Source of the DNA: Orychophragmus violaceus
Taxonomy: Eukaryota; Streptophyta; Magnoliopsida; Brassicales; Brassicaceae
Direction: 5' to 3'
Assembly (NCBI GenBank): GCA_030180135.1
Contig: CM058240.1
Location: forward strand, 67,575,581-67,639,580
DNA: 64,000 bases
Within the stretch, counting starts at the first letter, position 1. Each line of letters begins with the position of its first letter. Positions 45,661 to 57,956 of this stretch are shown in pieces. The notes under the pieces are model-generated. The model ran no database searches. It was not told where the DNA came from and saw only the letters and a list, made by a program, of their open reading frames with translations. The translations under genes and the position numbers were made by a program.

Positions 45661-48355
45661 ATAATATGCAGAGCCTAAGCAACAGTAGAACGTTGAAAAA
45701 AAAAAAGGGCAAGTGAAACTACATGTCTGGTAGGAGCTAGGGATGCTGCCTCAGCCGTAGGGTTTTTCACTTATAGATCCCTTTGAGGCTTGTTTTTGTA
45801 TTAAGTAATTGCTACAAAGTACCTGCTTTAAGCAGTGTTGTCTTTCATTTTCTTGTAAGAATTTGAATGTTTTTCATTTTGATAAAAGACAAGTTTTGTT
45901 CTTTTGATCTTAATGAAATATTAATTGTAGCACCCTATTCATGGAATGGGTTTTATATCTTAAACCAAAGAGTGCTTAAATGTAACATAAATACCAAATT
46001 GGTTTAAATCTGATGAATTAAACCTGATTTTCTTGGCATAAATGTTTTGGTCACAGAGAGTAAGTCGGATTCTGAAATCCCATAGTTATGAACTGTTGGG
46101 CTCATTTGAATGAATGTCTTATGAGACTTGAATTCTGCTTACTAGACCAAAAGACAAAGGGCCCATCTTAGCCAAGCTAGAGAAAGGCCCAAAGGCTTAT
46201 TGGAGATTGAACATACTCATGTATGTGGTCCGATGAGTAGTAATGCCAGAGAAAATTTTCTGTACTTCATTGTCTCGACTGATTAATTCAGTGAGTAAGA
46301 ATGTGTTCATTTGATGAGACACAAGAAGAAATTCTTTGACATGGTCGAAAGAATTTTAGAATGAGGTATAGAATGTAAGTGACAGAAGTATTGAGACTTT
46401 GGATTAAATCCAAGTGAGAATACTTAAGTCATCGAAGGTGTGATCATCTGATTGAGTGTGAAGTCGTTTCACAGCTCATTTCTCCTGAAAAATTGAAGGT
46501 TTTTCTGTGAGAAAGAATCAGATCTTATAAGAAATGATTAAAGATGAGTCACACGAATCTTCCATGATATTATTTAAGAATAACGCTCTAAATATCTAAG
46601 TTTACGCTGAAATAGTTCCACAAATATCAGTTGAAAGACACCACGTTAATGTGGATTGGAATCGATCCAAATTTGTCTTTACTGAGTATTTGTAGTTATG
46701 CTACTTCGCTGGCTGTCCTAGAGAAACTAAGGCTTGTTACTTTTACGTCCAATCTGTTTTCTAAGAAGGGAAGTGATTTTCCAAGAAGAACAGTGGGAGT
46801 AAAAGCATAACTCGAAGTTTTCTTAGGGAAACCAAGGCTCGGTATTTTTACGACCATTCTGTTTTCTAAGAAGGGAAGTTACTTTCCAAGAAGAACAGTG
46901 GGAGTAAAAATATAACTCGAAGTAATTCGAGATATACAGGAGGCTGCTCAACCTGTTGAGGGAGAGCAACGGATGGATTTACAGATTTCTGTAGAATCTA
47001 CACCCGTGGAGCCTGAAGTTCGGAGATATGAATGAATCAGTTACTAATCCGAGAGTGATTTCTCGTTATTAGTCGAACCTGATAATCATTGAAATCTGCA
47101 CCTGTAGAGCCTGAAGTTCGCAGATATGAAAGAGTCAGTCGCTAATCCGAGAGTGAATTCTCGTCATTAGTTGAACCTGATGATCATTGTAAGTTCGAAT
47201 GATCTGATGATCATTGAAAACGACAAATCTACGAAATTCAAAGAAGTGAGCCCGGACTCCGAAGAATTACATTTTGTGTAAGTTGGCTTCATCAATCCAT
47301 TCATGGATGGAAGCAAACATATCGGAGTTGGAATCTTCGTTCTGTTGAAGTAGTCAAGGTTTTGACTTGAACAGGAACGAAATGGAACTGAGCGTTTACT
47401 AATAGATTGGTGGGAGCGATATTGCATTTCTCATATTGTATGTCGATGACATACTGATTCTCGAATATAACGTCCCAATGCTGTAGTCGGTAAAGGACTA
47501 ACTTGGGAGTTGGTTTAGTGATTGACATGGGTAAAGCCACGAAAGTCTTGGATTCTGGATCTAAAGATAGAGATCCAGAAGAGCTGGTAGGACAAAGTCA
47601 GGATTCTTAAATTGACAAAGTCCTACACGTTTTCAGCACTCCAAGAAGGGTTTTTAAGCCAATGTCACATGGCAATACGTTAAGCAAGAAGCAGTGTTCT
47701 ACGATAACTGCTGAGCTTGAATACATGGATAGGATTCATATGCCACGGCAATTGGATCTATCATGTATGCCATGACACGTACTTGTTTTGATATTGCTTT
47801 CAAAGTTAAGCAAGACAAGTAAAGACCAGTCAAATCCAGCAAAGAATCAAGTTTCCTAAAGTATGTCCTAAAGTATTTGAGGAATACTAAGGATAAGTTC
47901 TTGATTTACGGAGAAAGTGAGGTGCTATAAGTCCATAGAGTCTGAAAGTCAAGTTTCCAACAGACAAAGATGATTTCCGGTCACAGTCCGGTAATATCTT
48001 GTGTTTGTCTGGCGGTGCACGGCACTGTTGCTGACTCCAAGACTTAAGCTGAATATTTCGCAGCTTGGAAAGCGGCGAAAGAGGTTGTTTGGAAAGAAGA
48101 GTTCATCACTGAATTTGATGTGATTCCCAGCATAGATGAGACTAGCTGCACATCAAAGATCCAAACACCTTAAAGATAGGTATAACCTATTCCGTGAGAT
48201 AAATGACAGAGATGTTAAGTAGATCAGCAAGTTTCAACGAATGAGAACGTTGCTGATCTATTAACGAAGCCACTCCTTAGCCCTAAGCACAAGTCACGGA
48301 CTGTAGCTGTAGGATAAGTGAAGTTAAGATGTAGTCTTAATTTCAGTGGGAGTTA
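45661..48355 (+). pseudogene. I pol remnant
   Basis: Degenerate copy of the same pol layout as C. It has an A-run near 45697, integrase traces near 46200-46330, a duplicated stretch near 46800-46930, two 98-bp-type repeats near 47030-47170, a YVDD site near 47440, and RNase H traces up to the TCAGTGGGAG block near 48345. No long open frame is present. Confidence 0.76.
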
Positions 48356-49175
48356 GTAAAGGGCTTTATTTAGTTATTGATATGTTCTTGTAAAACATTT
48401 TGATGTTTAATGAAATTATTATTTCAAGATTATTTTAACTGTGATGAAATAATCGTTCCAAAGTGATATGAACCATTTTATAGGTCATCGAAGTAAATGA
48501 CTTGATCTTGAGTCATCGAAGTCATTTAGCTTGATCATGAGACCCTATATTTGATAGATGTTTTATATCATCCCGTCCCTAGTCGAAGGTTGTTGAAATT
48601 GGAACACCAACAACCATGTGAGACTGGATTGGTACGTGACTTATGACAAAGTCTCAGTGTGTCATAGATGCGCGGCATCAAAGTCAGTACATAGGTGTAT
48701 GTTTGGGAACATACGACCGGACAAGACCCGCTTATAAGAACTCTTCAGGATATTTATATCTGTGTCATAAGAGATTCTTACTACGACTATAGAGTATAGT
48801 CCTTAGACCTGAGTTCGCATGCATGTGACTGCACATGGACTGATGCACTTTGATCATTGTCTAACGCTATCGTTCTGCGATAGTTATAAGGACCTTGTTT
48901 GGGTACATTATGAAATGAGTAGTTTACAGTGATGGAACAAGACGGGATTTGTCCCTCCAATATAAATGGAGTGAATATCTCTAGGCCAATCGGAGATTTG
49001 AATACTGGAAAATGCATGGCCATGCTCAAACGGACTTTCCCGAGTCGTTTGGATTGTCAGTATCAAATCAGAGTCCGATGAACAAGATTAGGCTTTATAA
49101 GGATGACACCAATCTTGCCTTATGACTAATCGAGATATTGAGACAAAAGGATTATGAATACAGAGATTCCAGTAC
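48356..49175 (+). other. I 3' untranslated region
   Basis: Non-coding, homologous to 20147-20989 of C, ending in the polypurine tract. Confidence 0.7.
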
Positions 49176-49186
49176 AAGTGGGAGAT

Positions 49187-49822
49187 TGTTGGAATTGTGT
49201 CCAGTAATCTCGGTACTGTCTCTAGAAAGTAAGAGTATGTCAATGATCAGACATAAGTCATACAATGCTGGGGGTCATGATGGCTTGCTAGAGTCCGCTC
49301 ATGATCTATAAGTCTTGGACTTATTGCCTTTATTGTATGATCCCATATGGGTCACACGCCTAAGCTAACGGGAAAATACGAAGGAACGGTTTAGCAGAGA
49401 TACGGTAAAAGTGCTAGGCATTTACTGTACTTGGAGAGACTAAAGGGCCTGATTAAATCCAAGGGATTTAATCAGAATAGAGAATTGGGCCCAAAAGCCC
49501 ATGAGAACTAGAAGGGATTTTAATGAATAAAATCAGACCTAGCTCTCTAATTTCTCAGCCACTTTTGCGCCAGCCTCCTCCCTCTCTGCGCCTCCTCTCC
49601 TGCTCGGTCTAGCAGCCATTTCCTTGTGAAGCGTGTGTGAGCCTTTGGAGGATCCATCTCTCGGTGGTTCTGCTGATCTCTGACCTGTTCAATTCCTTCC
49701 GCTGCAACAAACAGGTAAAAGGTGAGATCATGTAATGTTTCTATTGAAGAGAACCTAGATCTGTATGTTTAGGTTGGTATGAATCTGTGAATTACATCAG
49801 GATCAACTAAACAGTTCCTACA
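49187..49822 (+). repeat. 3' LTR of I
   Basis: Preceded by the AAGTGGGAGAT polypurine tract and followed by ATATC. Palindrome copy at 49449-49475. Confidence 0.94.
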
Positions 49823-50033
49823 ATATCTCTAGGCCAATCGGAGACTTGATAGCTGGTAAGAGAGTGGCCACTCCCAAACGGACTTGCCCAAGTCGTTTGC
49901 ATTGTCAGTATCAAATCTGGTCCGATGAACATGGTCTGGCTATATAAGGATGACACGCATCTTGCCTTATGCCAGATCGAGATATTGAGACAAAAGGATT
50001 AGGGAATGTAGGATTCCAGTACAAGTGGGAGAT

Positions 50034-50685
50034 TGTTGGAAATGTCCTGAAATCTACCGTACTATCTCTAGAAAGTATGATAAGTGTCGAGATCAGACAT
50101 AAGTCATAAATACTGGGTGATCATGATGACTTGCTAGAGCCCGCTCATGATCTATAAGTTTAGGACTTATTACCAGTATTGTATGATCCCTAAGGGTCAC
50201 ACACCATAGCTAACGGGAAAGTTAAAATGGAATTAATACAGTAAGATGCAAGGCATTTACTGTATTTGTACAGAGAATTGGGCCAGACAAAAGACAGTCT
50301 TTTGTCTGATTTGGGCCTTGGACCCAAAAGCCTAATGATCCATTAGTTTAATTACTTGGGCCCATATAAGGAAGAGGAGGCGCCAGAAAACCCTAAGGCT
50401 TCTTGTCCCTGCGATTTTTCTGAGCACCAGAGCCGTCCTCTCTCTCTGTCGATTCCGAGCTTGGTCTAGCAGCCTGATCCAATAGCTTGTAAGAGTGTGG
50501 ATACCTAGGAGGAGCCGGTTTCTATCAGCTCTTGCAGATCTCTTCATTCCTTTGATCAATCCGCTGCAATCACAAGGTAATGAATCTGATCTGTTTATGA
50601 TTCAACTGCAAATCACCTAGATCCTAGTTAATTATGTGCTAGGATGTAACCTGACAATTACACCATGAACACACATAATCCTTCA
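50034..50685 (+). repeat. 3' LTR of E
   Basis: Preceded by AAGTGGGAGAT and followed by the CTCCT duplication. Its palindrome copy is at 50284-50308. Confidence 0.94.
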
Positions 50686-50690
50686 CTCCT

Positions 50691-51271
50691 CAAGATGATG
50701 AGTTTCTCCCCCCCCCCCGAAAAGGGACCTCCCGTCGAGGAGGAACCACCGGATCCCCTCTCGGAAGATCAGATCATCTTCGAATACATCCAACATAGAC
50801 TCATGCCCCCCGACAAATGGGAAGCCCGCAAAGTCAAAGCAAAAATCGCAAAATATTGTATACTATAAAATAGATAGTATAAACGCAGTCTTTCTGAACC
50901 ATGCTTAGTATGCGTTCACAGAAAACATGTCGCGACTTTACTAAAAGAAATACACCAAGACCCATGCGGAAACAATTTCGGAGGTCGCGCACTGTCTGTA
51001 CGAATAAAAAGACAAAGCTACTTTTGGCCCACTATGGTTGTAGACTGCAAGGCTTACTGAGCAAGGTGCGACAAATGGTTAAGAGATCTCGTAGAAACAT
51101 ATAACATTCGCTTGACCATCTCGACCCCGAGATATTCTCAAGGAAACGGTCAGGCCGAAGCAGCAAACAAGCCGGTCTTTGACAACCTCAAGAAAAGACT
51201 CGATGAAAAAAGCATTGATGGAGTGAAGAGGTCTCCAGAGTACTCTGGACGTCCCGCACTACACCTCGGAA
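50691..51271 (+). pseudogene. G pol block 2: integrase zinc finger and core end
   Basis: After E, G resumes with a C11 run (50708-50718). Then comes a segment leading to the zinc-binding region (DKWEARKVKAKIAKYC, then CVHRKHVA- and HQDPCGN-like text in shifted frames). A jump follows to the integrase core end (STPRYSQGNGQAEAANKPVFDNLKKRLDEK). The catalytic core between is deleted. F cuts it at CGGAA. Confidence 0.8.
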
Positions 51272-51892
51272 TGTTGGGATAGTGTCCTGAAATCACGCTT
51301 GTACTTACTCCTGATGATAGTTGTGTGTCGAGATCAGACATTCGTATAATAATGGGCGGTTGCAATGTTTTGCTAGAAGCCTCTTGCAATCTGTAAGTAG
51401 TAGACTTACTGCCAGTATTATATGATCCTATAGGGTCACACACCTAAGCAAACTGGAAGCTACTACATGGGAATGATCATTATGGTAATGATCATATTAG
51501 TGTGTATTGGATACACATTGTTATTGACAAAATGGTGTTGTGTCGGTCGACACAGTTCGGGTTTTCGGAAAGGCTTTTTGAATTAAGACTTAAATAAGTC
51601 TGGCCCGTTAAGTGTGTTTTAGGTCGAATAAAACTCGTGAGTTTCGACCTAAACAGGGAGCGGTCGAGTTTTTCTTGGTAAGAAAAGCAGAAACACCAGA
51701 AACAGTTGATTCCCGTTGATCCGGCACTAGCATCCCGTTTCCAGCTTGTGTGCGTGTGTATCTGGTAGAGGCAAGGCATCTGCGTTGCTCCACTGATCTC
51801 GTTCACCATTCTCATTCCGCTTCCAGTTCAAAGGTAAGAACGAGGTTGGTTTTATTCAATATATCAAACCCTAGATCCTAGGAGATCCAACA
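51272..51892 (+). repeat. 5' LTR of F
   Basis: TGTTGGGATAGTG to GATCCAACA. It has one dyad only (51539-51554). Confidence 0.95.
51539..51634 (+). promoter_or_regulatory. U3 promoter of F 5' LTR: single dyad plus TATA-like box
   Basis: TGTGTCGGTCGACACA lies about 70 bp upstream of CGAATAAAAC (51625-51634). The 3' LTR has the two-dyad version of the same layout. Confidence 0.55.
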
Positions 51893-51893
51893 G

Positions 51894-51905
51894 TGGTATC
51901 AGAGC
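51894..51905 (+). other. Primer-binding site of F (initiator tRNA-Met)
   Basis: TGGTATCAGAGC, one base after the LTR. Confidence 0.94.
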
Positions 51906-52051
51906 ATGTTAGGGTTTTGAATATTGAAACTGATGCAATTAATTCGAAACTTGATGTTGTTGAATTAGATATTGCCTGTTCAAATCGCGTTTTTCATATG
52001 TTAATCTCGGTTTTGTTCCTGTTGGAAAAACGAAGAACTGTTGAAATCGCA

Positions 52052-52525
52052 CTGTGTCGATCGACACAAAGCGTGTGTCGGTCGACACGAAGCGATATAA
52101 CGCGTTAAATTTTTAGGGTTTGTCGTAGAGGGTCGATCGACACAAAGCGTGTGTCGGTCGACACAGAGCGAAAACTCGCAAATAATTTTAGGGTTTCGAT
52201 CTGAGATCGAGTACCCGTATTCCTGCTGTGTTGATCGATACACTGGGTGTGTCGGTCGACACAGGCAAAGCGATCAGATAGATCGGTTCAATTGGATTGA
52301 ACCGGTTATTTCGCATGGTTAATTTTAATTAACCAATTTGGTTCTGGTTTGGTGATGTCGATCGACACAAAGCTGTGTGACGATCGACATGGACCGTTAA
52401 ACCGAACCGGTTCAATTAGATTGAATCGGTTAATGAAATTCGATCCGGTTTGACCGGTTATCGAAGACCGGTTTAATTTATGATGTGTCGACCGATCCCA
52501 ATGGTTGGAATCGATCGACACACAA
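52052..52525 (+). repeat. Dyad array in leader of F
   Basis: Pairs at about 52052-52090, 52130-52166, 52228-52262, 52352-52390 and 52485-52522. Most join TGTCGATCGACA to TGTCGGTCGACA with 21-bp centre spacing. AT-rich DNA separates them. The rest of the leader to 53165 has no ORF of note. Confidence 0.86.
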
Positions 52526-53165
52526 GTCGCAGAATTAATGGTTGGACCATAAATTTGCAGATACCAGATCAAATTAAATCCTAAAGTTCTAGATGAACCT
52601 AAACTTAATAAAAACTGAAAGTTTTAATTAAATTAATAACTTCTTGAATGTATATTGGATATACATCAAGATTAAAATAATTCTTTCCTCAACAAAATAT
52701 CAAGTGATCTTGATGTCTTGCCCGATCTTGTCTACTGTCAAGACTCGTTTCGTTGTTGGATAGCCTTGGAGTCCTTGGTATCCACAGCTACATGAGTAAG
52801 GCAGGTGATCATTGATAGACTTCCAGTGCGACTGTCAATGATCACAAGACTGAAGAGATTGGTTTACTTGACTGGGCCATCAGAAGTTCTGGGCCCAGAG
52901 ACATCAGAGTGGATAAGACATGGATTGTCTCATCTGCGACCAAGAATTGTACTGGGTACAATTAGCAATGATTTGCTTACCTAGGTAACTGAAGTTTGGG
53001 TGATGGCGAGTCGTCCAATCAAGTTTTGGTGATCTGAGGATCTTGGTTCATTGTATTCATCTGAGGAAACATAGTTTTGAATACAATGCGAGTTTTCTTA
53101 TTAGATAAGAATTCTCATTTCCTTAAGCATTATAACTAAAATCTCTACCTCTCTTAATTACAACT

Positions 53166-54403
53166 ATGTCTGTTTCAACTCACATCAACACTTTCTCACT
53201 GAGATCCGTCCTTGAGAAGGACAAGTTAAATGGATCTAATTTCTTGGAATGGTATCGGAACCTGAGAATAGTTCTCAGGCAGGAGAACAAGGAATATGTC
53301 CTTGAAAGAGTTCTCCCCAAGAGGCCACGTTCCAATGCCCCGCAGACAGAAAAGAATGCTTGGGATAAGCATTAAGCTGATGTCAAAGATGTTAATTGTC
53401 TAATGCTGGTGACTATGAACTCTGAGCTGCAAAATTAATATGAGAACGTGATGTCACCCATTGAGATGATTAACAGCCTAAAAGCTTTGTTTCAGGAGCA
53501 AGCTAGCACAGAGAGATACCAGACGGTTAAATCTCTCATGGATTGCAAGTTGGCTAAGACAGTCCAGTAAGTCCTCATGTCCTTAAAATGATGGGTTACA
53601 TTGATAACCTGGGGAAACTGGACTGTGCCATTAGCCATGAGCTAGCCACTGACATGATTCTACAGTCTTTTCCGTCGTGTTTTGATCAGTTCATCATGAA
53701 CTACAACATGCAAAACATGACTAAGACATTGACTGAGTTGCACGGTATGCTGAAGACAGCAGAGCCGAATCTCAAGAAGGCTACTCCCAATGTCCTGATG
53801 GTACAAGGGGGTAAAAGGTTTAAGAAACCCAAGAAGGATAAGGGAAAGGCCAAGGTTGTCCAGACTGAGAGTCAAGACAAGCCCAAGCCAAAGCCCAAAT
53901 CTGGGCCTTCTCCTGAGGATAAATGCAACTACTGCAAGCAGCTAGGACATTGGAAGAGAGACTGCAAGAAGTTCATGGAAGATTACAAGAAGCTGAAGAA
54001 GACGTATGATGCGTCTGATTCAGGTATTTATGTTATCGAACTTAATATTATATCTTCTAGTTCTACTTCGTGGGTATTGGATACCGGCTGCGGTGCTCAC
54101 ATTTGTACTGATGTGCAGGCACTAAGAAACAGTAGAACGCTGAAGAAAGGACAAGTGGAGCTACGGGTCGGGAATGGAGCTAAGGTTGCTGCACTGGCCG
54201 TAGGCACCTACGATTTGTCTTTACCTTCGGGCATGGTTTTAGCTTTGAATAATTTCTACTTTGTACCTGCGATTAGCAAAAACATAATTTCAGTTTCCGT
54301 TTTGGATTTGGAAGGTTTTGATTTTGCTGTTAAGAATAAAGTTTGTTCTTTTAATCGTGATGGTACGTATTATGGTAGCGCCCCATTAGATAATGGGTTA
54401 TAA
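53166..54403 (+). pseudogene. gag: F gag-protease (degenerate)
   Basis: Starts MSVSTHINTFSLRSVLEKDKLNGSNF, distinct from but homologous to the E/J type. Stops at about 53373 and 53437 and a small deletion near 53560 break the N-terminal half. From 53588 the frame is open for 271 codons. It carries the capsid end, a basic PKPKPKSGP linker, a zinc knuckle CNYCKQLGHWKRDC, the protease active site LDTGCGAHIC and the protease C-terminal part. The protease appears complete; the Gag does not. Confidence 0.9.
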
Positions 54404-54469
54404 GTTTTAAACCAAGAAATGCATGTCTTTAACATAAATACAAAGCGGTTTAAGTCCAATGACGAAAAC

Positions 54470-57128
54470 CTGACTTTCTTATGGCATTGTCGTTTGGGCC
54501 ATATCAATGAGAAATGCATCCGAAGGTCCATCGAAATGGGCTTCTGGGCTCATTTGATTTTGAATCATGTGAGAAATGCGAATCTTGTTTGATGGGCAAA
54601 ATGGCTAGAGCCCCTTTCAACAAACCAAATGAAAGGGCCAGTGATTTATTGGGCCTTGTTCATACTGATGTATGTGAGCCGATGAGCACTGTTGCCAGAG
54701 GAAATTACAAGTACTTCATTACCTTCACTGATGATTTCAGTAGGTATGGCTATGTCTATTTGATGAGACACAAGTCAGAATCCTTTGATAGATTCAAGGA
54801 ATTCAAGAATGAAGTACAGAACCAACTTGGCAAAAGTATCAAAGTTCTGCGATCGGATCGCGGAGGAGAATACTTGAGTCAAGACTTCAGCGACTATCTG
54901 AGCGAGTGTGAAATTGTTTCACAACTCACTCCTCCTGGAACACCTTAATGGAATGGAGTGTCAGAGAGGAGGAATCGAACCTTATTTGATATGGTTCGGT
55001 CTATGATGAGTCATTCAAATCTTCCATTATCCTGTTGGGGATACGCTCTAGAAACGTCTGCGTTTACACTAAATCGAGTGCCATCTAAATCAGTGGAAAA
55101 GACACCACATGAATTGTGGACTGGGAATGTTCCAAATCTGTCTTTCCTGAAGATTTGGGGTTGTGAGGCTTATGTCAAACGTTTAATCTCTGACAAGCTC
55201 GCACCCAAATCAGATAAATGCTACTTCGTTGGTTATCCTAGGGAAACCAAGGCATACTACTTTTACAACCAATCTGAGAACAAAGTATTTGTTGCTCGGG
55301 ACTGTTCTTTCTTGAGAGGGAGTTTCTCTCTAAGAAAAACAGTGGGAGTAAAGTACATCTTGAAGAAATTCAAGATGCACATGAGACTGCTCAACCTGTT
55401 GAGGAAGAGCAGCAGTTGGATCCACAAAGTTCTGTGGAACCAGCGCCTGTGGAGCCTGAAGTTCGCAGATCCGAAAGGATCCGTCACAAACCCGAGAGAT
55501 AATATGGATTTCTCGTGACCAATTCAAATGATCTGATGATCATTGATAGTGACGAACCAGCGACCTTCGCGGAAGCAATGATGGGCCCGGACTCCGAAAA
55601 GTGGCTTGGAGCCTCTAAATCCGAAATGGGATCCATGTCAGAAAACCAAGTATGGTCCTTGGTCGATTTACCTAATGGTGTAAAAGCCATTGAGTGTAAA
55701 TGGATCTTCAAGAAGAAGATTGACGTGGATGGCAATGTACAGATTTACAAAGCGAGGTTGGTGGCTAAAGATTTCAAGTAAATTTATGGTATTGACTATG
55801 ATGAAACCTATTCCCCAGTCGCTATGCTTAAATCCATTCGGATTCTTCTAGCGATTGCAGCTCATTATGACTATGAGATTTGGCAAATGGATGTCAAAAC
55901 CGCATTCCTGAATGGTATTCTGGAAGAGGATGTGTATATGACACAGCCTGAAGGTTTTGTCGATCCTAAGAACGCTGGGAAAGTATGCAAGCTTCATAAA
56001 TCCATTTATGGATTGAAGCAAGCATCACGGAGTTGGAATCTTCGTTTTGATGAAGCAGTAAAAAAATTTGGTTTCATCAAGAACGAAGAGGAACCATGTG
56101 TTTACAAGAAGACTAGTGGGAGAAAAATTGCGTTTCTTGTACTGTATGTCGATGACATACTCCTCCTCGGTAATGACGTTCCCTTGCTTCAGTCAGTTAA
56201 GACTTGGCTCGGAAGTTGTTTTTCCATGAAAGACATGGGAGAAGCCGCGTACATTCTTGGAATCAGAATCTACAGAGATATAGTGAATAGGCTGATTGGA
56301 TTGTGCCAAGACACTTATATCGATAAGGTGTTTCACAGATTCAAGATGCAGGATTCCAATAAGGGCTTCATACCGATGTCTCATGGCATTAGTCTCAGCA
56401 AGAAGCAGTGTCCGGCGACACATGCTGAGCGAGAACGCATGAATAAGATTCCTTATGCTTCCGCAATAGGATCTATTATGTATGCCATGCTCTGCACTCG
56501 TCCAGATGTAGCTTACGCGTTAAGCATGACGAGTAGATACCAATCTGATCCAGGTGAAGATCATTGGACAGCTGTCAAGAATATTCTCAAGTATTTGAAA
56601 CATACTAAGGATAAATTCCTGATGTATGGAGGAAGTGAAGAGCTTGTAGTGAATGGATTCACAGATGCGAGTTTTCAGACAGACAGAGACGATTTCCGAT
56701 CACAGTCTGGATATGTCTTCTGTCTGAATGGCGGTGCGGTGAGCTGGAAGAGCTCTAAGCAGAATACCGTAGCTAATTCCACGACGGAAGCTGAATATGT
56801 TGCTGCTTCAGAAGCGGCAAAGGAAGCTGTTTGGATCAAGAAGTTCATGACTGAACTTGGTGTGGTCTCAAGTATCTTGGAGCCAGTGGCTTTGTTTTGT
56901 GACAACAACGGAGCCATTGCTCAGGCGAAAGAACCCAGGTCACACCAGAAGTCCAAACACGTAGAGAGGAGATATCACCTGATTCGTGATATCGTCAATA
57001 GAGGTGATGTGAAAATCAGCAGAGTTCCGACGGAAGAGAATGTCGCTGATCCTCTGACTAAGTCACTCCCAAGGCCTAAGCATGAGAGTCATACGACTGC
57101 TGTAGGCATTAGAGATCTGAAGATGTAA
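54470..57128 (+). pseudogene. pol: F integrase-RT-RNase H (a few lesions)
   Basis: The pre-integrase HCRLGHINEK lies near 54486, followed by a frame change before CEKCESCLMGKMARAPF. The integrase core has HTDVCEPM (first Asp), RSDRGGEY (second Asp), a stop where TPQWNG is expected (54946), then SERRNRT with the catalytic Glu. A frame change near 55350-55520 and a stop at 55779-55781 (KDFK, then stop) follow. From 55824 the frame is open for 434 codons: WQMDVKTAFLNG (RT motif A), YVDDILLL (motif C), and RNase H with TDASF, TEAEY and CDNNGA acidic residues, ending near a KSKHVERRYH stretch. RT and RNase H catalytic residues are all present. Confidence 0.92.
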
Positions 57129-57945
57129 TCTTGATTCTAGTGGGAGTTTTGGTTTTATTTTAGTTATAATAAGATGCTCTTGTAAACATACTTTTGGATA
57201 TGTTTAATGAAATTTGATTTCAGCATTATTTATTGTGATCTAAATAATGGTCCCAAAATAAGTTTATGTCATATTATAGGTCATCAAGTTGAGGACTTGA
57301 TCATGAAACCCTATAAGTTTTAAATGACATAAATTATGTTGTCCCTAGTCGAGGTTGTCAAAGTGGGACAATGGCAACCGCGAGAGACTAGATTGTGAGG
57401 TGACTGTTGGCTAAGTTTCATGGAGCCAATGATATGAGTATCACAGTCAGTCACATAGATATATGTTGGTGAACATATGATCGGACATGACCCGCTAATG
57501 AGAAGTCTCCAGGATAGTTATATCTGTGTCATGAGAGGTTCTCATTACGACTATAGAGTATAGTCCTTAAACCTGAGTTCATCATGCTTTCTTGCATATG
57601 AATTGGTACACTTTGACCTTGTCTAACGTCGACCCATAACTGGCGGCTATAACGGCACTGCTCAGGTGTATCATGAAGTGTGCGTTGAAATAGGGATGGA
57701 ACAAGATGGGATTTGTCCCTCCTGAATAACGGGAGATAAATATCTCAGGGCCTATCGAAGATTAAATACTGAGAAAATGTGTGACCGCACTCAAACGAAC
57801 TGTAGTTCAGTTGTTTGTATTGTTCAGTATGAGATCAGGAGTTCGATAAACACGATGTTGGCTTAATAAGGATGACACCAATCTTGCCTTATGCCAAATC
57901 GAGATATAGAGACAAAAGGATTATAGGAATTGATGATTCCAGTAC
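57129..57945 (+). other. F 3' untranslated region
   Basis: Non-coding, homologous to that of B, ending at the polypurine tract. Confidence 0.75.
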
Positions 57946-57956
57946 AAGTGGGAGAT

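Larger units (their letters stand above)
42729..49822 (+). mobile_element. Element I: complete Ty1/copia element inside E
   Basis: Two 636-bp LTRs and target duplication ATATC (42724-42728 and 49823-49827). There is a primer-binding site, a GC-rich repeat in the leader, a gag with a large internal deletion, degenerate pol and a polypurine tract (49176-49186). I noticed about two LTR differences, so it is young. LTR termini ally it with C, but its U3 palindrome differs. Confidence 0.95.
29704..50685 (+). mobile_element. Element E: complete Ty1/copia element carrying H and I
   Basis: Two 652-bp LTRs and duplication CTCCT (29699-29703 and 50686-50690). Inside are a primer-binding site, a 1.6-kb leader, an intact gag, a degenerate pol split by H (35121-41826), a 3' region split by I (42729-49822), and a polypurine tract (50023-50033). 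Without the inserts E is about 7.2 kb, close to J, its sister. By eye the LTRs differ at about 5 sites. Confidence 0.95.

Noticed and set aside
52052..52525. CRISPR-like array
   Set aside because: Regularly spaced short palindromes look similar at first, but units are 12-16 bp, there are no unique spacers of constant size, and this is plant retrotransposon DNA.
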